Shown: positions 1 through 6,327 of the stretch, in pieces
How positions within the stretch are numbered: the first letter of the stretch is position 1
Layout: each line of letters begins with the position of its first letter
Assembly: GCA_945872325.1 (NCBI GenBank)
Contig: CAMBZY010000056.1
Coordinates: 1-10,972 of the forward strand
Direction: 5' to 3'
DNA: 10,972 nt
From: Candidatus Kuenenia stuttgartensis
GTDB taxonomy: Bacteria; Planctomycetota; Planctomycetia; Isosphaerales; Isosphaeraceae
Notes under the pieces: model-generated
Told to the model about the DNA's origin: nothing
The model's input: only the letters and a program-made list of their open reading frames with translations
Database searches by the model: none
Made by a program: the position numbers and the translations under genes

Positions 1-299
1 CCCCAATCGCCCACTTTGGCGGCTGCATGGCAGACGTAATCGACATCTTCACATGCGAATCGGCAGGCGATTGGGTCGGTCAGATTTCCATGAACTTTGG
101 TGACACCCAGTAGGTCAAGAAACGGAGTTGGCCGTTCGCTTCGCAAAATCACACGAACATCAGCACCACTGGCAAGCCATTGTTCGACAATATGACTGCC
201 GAGTAACCCGGATGCGCCCGTCACCAGAACTTTGATTTTAGGCTGGCCTGGAACGTGATTTTCGATGTTCATGGAAGCGGTCAATGGGTCATCAGGCAT
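1..299 (-). CDS. NAD-dependent epimerase/dehydratase (extended SDR), N-terminal part
   Basis: The minus strand from 299 to the left edge is open for 99 codons and has no stop, so the gene is cut by the window. After about 20 variable residues it reads IKVLVTGASGLLGSHIVEQW, a Rossmann beta-strand with the TGxxGxxG dinucleotide-binding motif of extended short-chain dehydrogenases. Further on comes GNLTDP, the usual acidic segment near the adenine pocket, and then DYVCHAAAKVGDWG, matching the 'HxAA' strand of NAD-dependent sugar epimerases and 3-beta-HSD-like enzymes. The catalytic Tyr-x3-Lys lies outside the window, so substrate and activity cannot be assigned. I take ATG 299 because an extended -10 lies just upstream; the in-frame ATG at 272 would also retain the whole fold. 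Neither has a clear Shine-Dalgarno. The family is fairly certain, the specific reaction unknown. Confidence 0.85.
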   Translation of the reverse strand, partial: MPDDPLTASMNIENHVPGQPKIKVLVTGASGLLGSHIVEQWLASGADVRVILRSERPTPFLDLLGVTKVHGNLTDPIACRFACEDVDYVCHAAAKVGDW

Positions 300-309
300 T
301 CTGGGATCT

Positions 310-337
310 TTGACTATGAGAGTTTGTAATATATCAT
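310..337 (+). promoter_or_regulatory. sigma70-like promoter candidate, TTGACT-N16-TATCAT
   Basis: TTGACT at 310-315 and TATCAT at 332-337 each match the housekeeping consensus at five of six positions, with a 16-base spacer. Transcription would begin near 344. The next convincing plus-strand gene starts at 814, so this promoter would give that operon a leader of about 470 bases, or make a separate small RNA. Inferred from consensus only. Confidence 0.4.
328..336 (-). promoter_or_regulatory. extended -10 promoter candidate for the epimerase gene
   Basis: On the minus strand the bases TGATATATT form an extended -10 (TGn followed by TATATT). Transcription would start about 22 bases upstream of ATG 299. 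No good -35 hexamer lies 16-18 bases further upstream, which is acceptable for an extended -10 promoter. It overlaps the plus-strand promoter candidate at 310-337. Confidence 0.35.
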
Positions 338-813
338 GATCGCGGGTTTTAAGCGAATCCAGAAATCCCATGGGGCACAAATCCAGCCGCAAGGCAATAT
401 CTCACGGTTGAACCAACCCTCTGATTGTAAAAATTTGGAGATTTATTTTAGGCCATGTCTCCTGATGACCTGCATTACATATGGTCTATTTGAACATTAC
501 GAATCGCCGGTGGCCCGGAAAGTACGGATTTCAGATCTTGATCTCGAACAAAATTCGTATTCCATTCGAAAGAGTTCTGGGATAGATGACCGCTTCGGAA
601 TTGTTTTCCGATCCGGGCCACGAATTCAGGACGTTTACAGAATCTTGAAAAAAATTTTGAGAATTTTCGGGAAGTTCGACGGAACATCTGTCCTTAGGGT
701 TGAGTCAGATGCAGTTGTGTGGTCCAGATGGTCTCTTTGGTGAGATCAGAAACGACCTCAGCTCACTCAAGAACCAAATAGGCCGACGCGCCTTTATCAC
801 GATCAGGTGAATC

Positions 814-2907
814 ATGGCTGAAGAAACTCTCGATCCATCACTGATCGAACAGACCAAAAATCAGATTCGACGCTTGGTCGGCGAAATCGCCGAATTGGCT
901 GAAGCCGACATTCAGCCCCAGGAATTCGGCGTTGAATTCATGAACCGCGTGGTCGCCGCTGTGGCCGCTTCCGGCGGAGCTCTCTGGATGATGGACCCTC
1001 GCGGTGGTCTGCGGATGCAGCACCAGCTCGAGTTTCGCCAGACAGGTCTGCTCGATGGACGGGTGAAAACGGCCCCTCACGATGCCCTTCTGGGTGTCAT
1101 GATGCAAACCAACGAGCCCCAAATCATTCCCTCAGGAGCAGTTGTGGAAGGGATGCCAAACGCCGGCAACCCCACCCAGTTCACCCTGATCCTGGCCCCG
1201 ATCGTGGTTGACAAGCAGAATGTCGGCCTGATCGAAATCTTGATGGATCCGAACCGGAAAGCCGTCCAGCAGAAAAGCACACTCCGGTTTATCGCTGACC
1301 TGGCCGACCTGGCCACTCAGTACCTGAAGAATCGCCAGATGCGGCAAGTCATGTCGCAGCAACGGCTTTGGAATCAGCTTGAAGGCTTTACGCACGCTAT
1401 TCACGGCTCGCTCGGCCTGACCGAAACCGCACTCGCCGTCGCCAATGAAGGCAAACGCCTAATCGGCTGCGACCGCGTCAGTGTGGCTGTCAAAATCGGC
1501 GGCCGCCCATTGGTCGAAGCCATTAGCGGACAAGAAGTTGTCGAACGCCGATCGAACCTCGTCAGAGAACTCTCCCGGCTATGTAAAGTGGTGGTCGCCT
1601 CAGGTGAAGATCTTGTCTATACAGGCGACACCGAAAATCTTCCCCCCGACATCCGCGACGCCCTCGAACTTTACATCGACGAATCCGGCTCTAAAGCCCT
1701 GTTCGTCACACTCTTGCACAAACCCATCACCACCTTTGACAAAGAAGGCGTGAAGGCCCCTGACCGAGTACCGTTCGGGTGCGTAGTGGCTGAGCAAATC
1801 GGCGACGAAATGCCGATGACCGACGCTCAGGCCCGCTCTGAAGTGGTCGCACGACACGCTTCAACCGCTCTCTGGAATGCTCAGACACACGACAAGATTT
1901 TCATGCGAAGCCTGCTGACCACCATCGGTGGCCCATCACGCTGGTTCCGTGGTCGAAATCTTGCCAAAATTCTTGCCGGTCTGGCTGTCGTCCTGACTGC
2001 CATTCTGGCCCTGACCTTTGTTCCATGGCGTTTGACGATTCCTGGCAAGGGCTCGCTCCTCCCAGCTGTCCGCTACTCCACCTTTGCCCCGGTGGCTCAG
2101 GGTGCAGTGGTCTCGAAGGTTCTGGTGGATCACGGTGCCCTGGTTAAGAAGGGCGATCCCGTCATGGAACTTTTCAGCCCAGACCTCGACAAGGAACACA
2201 AGCGACTGGTGGCCGAAATGAACGCCGCCAACACACAGATGTTGAACCTGCGTAAACAGTTCGACGTTGCCACGACGAAACCTCAGGAACGGGACCAGAT
2301 CAAGGCCCAGTTGAGCGAAGCCCAGATCAAGTACCGGTCTGCCCAGGAGCAGCTCGACATTATCAACGAACAACTCAAGACCCTGATTCTGACCGCTCCA
2401 TGTAACGGTATTGTAACGACTTGGGAAGTGGAAAAGAACTTCATGAGACGTCCGGTGGAAGTCGGTCAGGAGTTGATCCAGATCGCAGACACCTCTGGCG
2501 AATGGGTTCTTGAAGTGGAAGTTCCTGATAGCGAAATGGGCCCGATTCTGACAGCCGCTGACAGGCTCAAACGCGATATCACATCGGGTTCTGTCCCTCC
2601 TGAAACTCGTCTGGGCGCTTACTTTGTGACGATGACCGACCCGGAACACCGGTACAAGGGCAACGTCAAGCGGATCAGCGCCAAGGCTGAATCGTCAGAA
2701 CAGCAACACGTGGTCAAGGTGACAGTGGCGTTCCCTGAAGATGTCCGCGTGGACTTTCTGCGACGTAACCGCGAAATGCGACCAGGTTCCGAAGTTCGGG
2801 CCCGGGTTGAATGCGGTAGCGCCAGCCTGGCCTATGTTCTGTTCCGCGACCTTTACCAGGTCTTCTACCAGACAATCATGTTCCGCTGGCCGTTCATGAA
2901 GGCCTGA
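814..2907 (+). CDS. double-GAF sensor fused to a membrane-anchored HlyD-type adaptor
   Basis: The 697-residue protein has a helical start (1-33), a GAF-like domain at about 35-170, a linker helix (171-190) and a second GAF-like domain at about 190-355. A single hydrophobic segment at about 384-404 follows (ILAGLAVVLTAILALTFVPW). Beyond it are HlyD features: a lipoyl-type half-barrel around 410-455 with the VLVDHGALVKKGDPVMEL signature, a coiled-coil hairpin at about 457-525, the returning lipoyl strand TAPCNGIVTTW (527-537) and a beta-barrel region to about 665. GAF domains usually bind small ligands in the cytosol; HlyD adaptors span the periplasm. The topology inferred is therefore cytosolic sensor, membrane helix, periplasmic adaptor. 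The last 30 residues form a hydrophobic-aromatic tail also seen in the third gene. The hairpin tip lacks the RxxxLxxxxxxS TolC-docking pattern. It is first in a three-gene operon. The ligand is unknown. Confidence 0.9.
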   Translation: MAEETLDPSLIEQTKNQIRRLVGEIAELAEADIQPQEFGVEFMNRVVAAVAASGGALWMMDPRGGLRMQHQLEFRQTGLLDGRVKTAPHDALLGVMMQTNEPQIIPSGAVVEGMPNAGNPTQFTLILAPIVVDKQNVGLIEILMDPNRKAVQQKSTLRFIADLADLATQYLKNRQMRQVMSQQRLWNQLEGFTHAIHGSLGLTETALAVANEGKRLIGCDRVSVAVKIGGRPLVEAISGQEVVERRSNLVRELSRLCKVVVASGEDLVYTGDTENLPPDIRDALELYIDESGSKALFVTLLHKPITTFDKEGVKAPDRVPFGCVVAEQIGDEMPMTDAQARSEVVARHASTALWNAQTHDKIFMRSLLTTIGGPSRWFRGRNLAKILAGLAVVLTAILALTFVPWRLTIPGKGSLLPAVRYSTFAPVAQGAVVSKVLVDHGALVKKGDPVMELFSPDLDKEHKRLVAEMNAANTQMLNLRKQFDVATTKPQERDQIKAQLSEAQIKYRSAQEQLDIINEQLKTLILTAPCNGIVTTWEVEKNFMRRPVEVGQELIQIADTSGEWVLEVEVPDSEMGPILTAADRLKRDITSGSVPPETRLGAYFVTMTDPEHRYKGNVKRISAKAESSEQQHVVKVTVAFPEDVRVDFLRRNREMRPGSEVRARVECGSASLAYVLFRDLYQVFYQTIMFRWPFMKA

Positions 2908-2995
2908 TTTTCAGCCACCTTCTCTCAGCCACAAACTCTTTCACAGCAACTGATATCAGCTCCAGTACAAAACAGATATTTAGGAGTCGGCACTG

Positions 2996-3940
2996 ATGAT
3001 CTCAAAAAAATGGCTATGCCTGGTACTGACAACGGCCTTCATGACAACAGGCCTTCTGGCAACAGCTCAGCAGCAACAAACCAGAGGCCGGTCTGCCCGT
3101 GAGACGGCCCGGGTTGAAGGCGATTCGCTGATCATTATCGGCAACATCGACTGGCTCCAGAAGTCGGACGTGGTGGCCCTTCGTGAAGGCGTACTGAAGA
3201 AGCTCGAACTTCGCGAAGGCATGAGGGTCAAAAAAGGTGGCCAGATTGGCCAGCTTCACGACGAAATTGCACGACTCTCCGCCGCCAAGGCAAAAATCAC
3301 CGCCGAGAGCAAGGGTAATCTCGAACGGGCCAAGGCATCACAACTCCTTGCTACATCAGTCATTGCCCGTGACATGAACCTGATCCGCAAGAATGCCATT
3401 CCGACCGAAGAAGTGGAAAAGCACAAGGCCGAATTGCTTGTGGCAGACGCCGAAATCCTCCGAGCCCAGGAAGAAATCAAAATCAACAGGGCCGAGTACG
3501 ACCTGGCCAACCGGATGGTAGAAGAACACACCATCACTGCTCCGTTCGACGGGATCATCATCAACGTGATGAAGCGTGAACAGGAGTCGGTTCGTGGAGG
3601 CGAGCCTGTTGTGACTCTGGCCAACCCTGAGCTTTATCGGGTGACCACGTTCATTCCTGTGGACTTCGCATTTCGTGTGAAAGTCGGTCAGGAAGTGCTG
3701 GTTCGTGCGTTTGTGGCCGATGTGGAGCTGCCGGTCGAGAAAATCGTCTATCGCGGCAAGGTGAGTTTTGTGGACCACGAAATTCAGGCTGTTGCAGAAT
3801 CAGCAACCCGGGTTTATGTGGATGTCCCCAACGTCGACGGCATTCTTCGTCCCGGCCTTCAGGCAGAAATGACCATCCGCCTGACCGACCCGCAGGTTAA
3901 CGCCGTCAACCCTGTCTCAGACAGAAGCGTTGCCCGCTGA
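2996..3940 (+). CDS. secreted periplasmic adaptor (HlyD/RND membrane-fusion-like) protein
   Basis: The 314-residue protein begins with a Sec signal peptide (basic MISKK, hydrophobic core, likely cleavage after ATA near residue 24). A lipoyl half-motif follows at 62-88 (LREGVLKKLELREGMRVKKG), then a coiled-coil hairpin from about 90 to 175. The second lipoyl half comes at 179-192 (TITAPFDGIIINVM) and beta-barrel strands run to about 297, including the usual LRPGLQAEM near the end. This is the layout of membrane-fusion proteins of tripartite pumps, although it is shorter than AcrA-class adaptors. At the hairpin tip R125, L129 and P136 fit the TolC-docking pattern RxxxLxxxxxxS except for the final Ser. 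A TAGGAG site at 2981-2986, nine bases before ATG 2996, sets the start. It lies 88 bases after the GAF-HlyD gene and 99 before the M50 gene. No inner-membrane pump gene is adjacent. Confidence 0.88.
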   Translation: MISKKWLCLVLTTAFMTTGLLATAQQQQTRGRSARETARVEGDSLIIIGNIDWLQKSDVVALREGVLKKLELREGMRVKKGGQIGQLHDEIARLSAAKAKITAESKGNLERAKASQLLATSVIARDMNLIRKNAIPTEEVEKHKAELLVADAEILRAQEEIKINRAEYDLANRMVEEHTITAPFDGIIINVMKREQESVRGGEPVVTLANPELYRVTTFIPVDFAFRVKVGQEVLVRAFVADVELPVEKIVYRGKVSFVDHEIQAVAESATRVYVDVPNVDGILRPGLQAEMTIRLTDPQVNAVNPVSDRSVAR

Positions 3941-4024
3941 TCTGATTTTCTCGTGTGGATGTGAACTCTCAGGATCCATTGGTCGTAAAGTACGGATCTC
4001 CATACCGATTGATTTCGCCTGAAT

Positions 4025-4030
4025 GAAGGA
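4025..4030 (+). promoter_or_regulatory. ribosome binding site supporting the GTG start at 4040
   Basis: GAAGGA sits nine bases before GTG 4040. No in-frame ATG occurs before residue 11 of the resulting protein, and the PqqD-like domain starts near residue 25. The well-placed purine site therefore favours GTG as the true start. Confidence 0.6.
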
Positions 4031-4039
4031 AACTCCGAC

Positions 4040-6223
4040 GTGGCCAGTGCTCCAACCATCACACCGAACATGCCAATGGGTCAGGCCGGCGAAACCCTGA
4101 GGGTTCGTCTCAGGCCCGACCTGGTGGTTCGTCCTCAATTTTATGAGGGCATGACCCACTATGTCGTCAAAGACCCCATCGGCCTGAAATATTACCGGTT
4201 CAAGGCTGAAGAGTATTTCCTGCTCCAGCAACTCGACGGCAAGTCCACCCTGCTGGAGGTCAAAAAGGCGTTCGAACGCAAGTATCGGCCGCAGACCATC
4301 ACCGTGGATGACCTGGTCCGGTTCTGCTCCCAGCTTCACGAAGCCGGCGTGGCTCAGATCGATACTCCGGAACAAACCGAAGTCTTCGTCAAACGTCGCC
4401 GGAAGAAGATTTGGAAGAAGGTCCGGGGGGCTGCCGCCAACATCCTTTACATCAAGATTCCGATCATCGATCCGGAACGCTTGCTAACATGGATGTACCC
4501 CTACTTCAAGTGGATCTATACACGAACATTCGTCGTCCTGAGCTGCCTGCTGATGCTTTCAGCACTGACGATGGTGATCAGTAACTTCACGGAAGTCAAA
4601 GAGCGACTGCCCGACTTTCAGTCGTTCTTCAACTGGCGAACCATTGTCTACTTCTGGTGCAGTCTTGCAATCGTCAAGATCATCCACGAATTCGGACACG
4701 GGCTCACCGCAAAACACTTCGGCGGTGAAGTCCACGAAATGGGTGCTTTGCTCCTATGTCTCACGCCTGCCTTGTATTGCGATGTGACTGATAGCTGGCT
4801 GCTGCCCAACAAGTGGCACAGAATCTGGATCTCAGCGGCTGGAATTTATGTCGAATGCGTGCTGGCCTCACTCGCCACATTCGCCTGGTTCTACAGCAAC
4901 CCTGGGCTTTTCAATAGCCTGATGATGGCGACCATGTTCCTCTGTTCCATGAACACGATCATGTTCAATGCCAACCCTCTCATGCGTTATGACGGCTATT
5001 ATGTGCTGGCTGACTACCTCGAAATCCCCAACCTAAGGGTCAAAGCCAACCAGTTCTTCAGCTATGCGTTTCAAGAAAAAGTCCTCGGCCTGGAAGTGCC
5101 TGTGCAATCATACATGCCCCGGACACGCCGCTGGCTGTTCCTGGCATATGCGATTACCAGCTTCCTGTATCGCTGGTTTGTCACGCTCTCGATCCTCTTC
5201 TTCCTGAACCGATTGATGAAGCCTTACAAGGTTTATTCCATCGGCATCTTCTTCGCCATGTGGGGTATGATTCCACTGGTCATCATGCCTGTCTATCAGA
5301 TCGTCAAGTTTGTCCGTACACCGGGAAGGTTGCGTAAAGTGAAAAAAGTTCGAGCCACTGCCTTCGCCGTATCCACTGTGGCGCTGATCACGGCGATTCT
5401 GATGATCCCCACCCCTTTGCGTATCAAAGGCACTCTGGTCATTGCACCTGAAGCCCCATCGAGAATTTATGCCAATACGGCAGGCCGATTGGTCACATTG
5501 GCCGTTCGCGATGGCGATATGGTCAAAAAGGGCGACCTGATTGCCCAGCTCTCAAACCTCGATAAGCAGAGGGAGCGAGCTTCCATGCAGGAAGAGCTCG
5601 AGTTGAATCGCGTGAAAGCCGCTTACTTCAGCCGATCAAAAGATCTCGAAGGACGCCGCCTGGCACGCCAGCACTCCACTCTGGCTGACGAGCTGGAACC
5701 TGTTGTGGCCCGAATCAACGACCAGATCTCCCATCTTTACCTCGTGGCTGATCGCGATGGTCAGGTGATTGGTGTGCCAAAGCGTGAAACAACCGGCTCG
5801 TGGGTTCGCCCTGACAAAGCTTTCTGCGAAATTGCGAACCCCAAGAAGCTTCAGGCCCAAGTGATTATTGACCAAGGCGATGTCGACCTGCTCCAGACCG
5901 GTAGCAAAGCCTGGGTCAAGATTTACGGCCTGAGCGAGCGAACGTACCGCACCGAAATCGCGGAAATTGCGTCCCGTAACCGTGACGAAATCCCGGCTGA
6001 ACTCTCGAACGTGGGCGGTGGTGAAATTGCGGCGGAACAGGACAAAAAGACCGGCAAAATCAAGTCCGTCTCAGCCGTCTTCGAACTGCTCCTTCCACTC
6101 GACAATGAAGATCTTTCGCTACACGTCGGCCAGCGAGGCTTTGCCAAGATCGACGGTGGCACCTCCACTCTGGCCTGGTTCATCTGGCGAACACTCTCCA
6201 AGACGTTCCACTTTGCACTATAA
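4040..6223 (+). CDS. PqqD-like / M50 site-2 protease / HlyD-type fusion protein
   Basis: The 727-residue protein starts with GTG. Residues 25-108 resemble PqqD-type domains, winged-helix folds that often bind leader peptides. Several membrane helices then span about 160-455. Within them H216-E-F-G-H220 is the HExxH zinc motif of M50 intramembrane metalloproteases, and N312-P...D318-G319 is the matching NP/DG motif supplying the third zinc ligand, so the active site looks complete. After the last helix (about 438-458) comes a lipoyl/HlyD half-barrel (460-505, with VRDGDMVKKGDLIAQL), a short coiled coil (505-565), a second half-barrel (DRDGQVIGVP, 571-580) and a beta domain. The end, GTSTLAWFIWRTLSKTFHF, resembles the tail of the first gene. 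The family is known among 'putative peptide zinc metalloprotease' proteins. Substrate is unknown; processing or export of a peptide is inferred. It is last in the operon, followed by a strong terminator. Confidence 0.9.
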   Translation: MASAPTITPNMPMGQAGETLRVRLRPDLVVRPQFYEGMTHYVVKDPIGLKYYRFKAEEYFLLQQLDGKSTLLEVKKAFERKYRPQTITVDDLVRFCSQLHEAGVAQIDTPEQTEVFVKRRRKKIWKKVRGAAANILYIKIPIIDPERLLTWMYPYFKWIYTRTFVVLSCLLMLSALTMVISNFTEVKERLPDFQSFFNWRTIVYFWCSLAIVKIIHEFGHGLTAKHFGGEVHEMGALLLCLTPALYCDVTDSWLLPNKWHRIWISAAGIYVECVLASLATFAWFYSNPGLFNSLMMATMFLCSMNTIMFNANPLMRYDGYYVLADYLEIPNLRVKANQFFSYAFQEKVLGLEVPVQSYMPRTRRWLFLAYAITSFLYRWFVTLSILFFLNRLMKPYKVYSIGIFFAMWGMIPLVIMPVYQIVKFVRTPGRLRKVKKVRATAFAVSTVALITAILMIPTPLRIKGTLVIAPEAPSRIYANTAGRLVTLAVRDGDMVKKGDLIAQLSNLDKQRERASMQEELELNRVKAAYFSRSKDLEGRRLARQHSTLADELEPVVARINDQISHLYLVADRDGQVIGVPKRETTGSWVRPDKAFCEIANPKKLQAQVIIDQGDVDLLQTGSKAWVKIYGLSERTYRTEIAEIASRNRDEIPAELSNVGGGEIAAEQDKKTGKIKSVSAVFELLLPLDNEDLSLHVGQRGFAKIDGGTSTLAWFIWRTLSKTFHFAL

Positions 6224-6256
6224 ACAATTGCACTGAAATCAGTTAAGTCGATATTG

Positions 6257-6295
6257 CGAAACGTCCGCCAGACAGTTTGTCCGGCGGCCGTTTTG
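6257..6295. terminator. bidirectional hairpin terminator between convergent genes
   Basis: The left arm (6257-6274) and right arm (6278-6295) pair as CGAAACG, one mismatch, CCGCC, one mismatch, GACA, with a three-base loop GTT. This gives about 16 pairs, one of them a G-T wobble. A T-rich stretch follows on the plus strand (TTTTGGTATTTT), and the arm itself gives A/T-rich flanks for the minus strand. It sits 34 bases after the M50 gene stop and 33 bases beyond the glmU stop, so it can end both transcripts. Confidence 0.8.
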
Positions 6296-6327
6296 GTATT
6301 TTCAGTAGATCAGAAGCCTCATCCGTC

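Larger units (their letters stand above)
300..813. other. long intergenic region, possible operon leader
   Basis: This 514-base stretch separates two divergent genes. It holds the two overlapping promoter candidates near 310-337 and a 10-base inverted repeat (510-519, GTGGCCCGGA, with its exact complement at 612-621) that would close a loop of about 90 bases in RNA. An A/T-rich run lies at 645-672. A plus-strand frame is open from 336 to 743, but it lacks a ribosome site, has codon use unlike the neighbouring genes and shows no recognisable domain, so I do not call a gene. The start of the operon at 814 is preceded by a modest AGGTGA at 805-810. Confidence 0.5.

Noticed and set aside
475..687. 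Minus-strand open frame of 70 codons in the intergenic region
   Set aside because: No domain, no ribosome site, and it runs antisense within a region better explained as leader or spacer.
336..743. Plus-strand open frame of 135 codons in the intergenic region
   Set aside because: No ribosome site before its ATG, codon use unlike the neighbouring genes, no recognisable domain, and its start lies at the predicted -10 of the plus-strand promoter. Most likely chance.
1936..2649. Minus-strand open frame of 237 codons inside the GAF-HlyD gene
   Set aside because: It is the antisense shadow of a strongly supported gene; its residues match no family I recognise.
519..3997. An 11-base direct repeat, AAAGTACGGAT, at 519-529 and 3987-3997
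   Set aside because: In 11 kb several 11-base repeats are expected by chance, and the flanks do not match.
814..6223. Reading the operon as an ordinary RND or ABC multidrug efflux pump
   Set aside because: No RND permease, ATP-binding cassette or outer-membrane factor is present; the multi-helix protein has an HExxH protease site instead.
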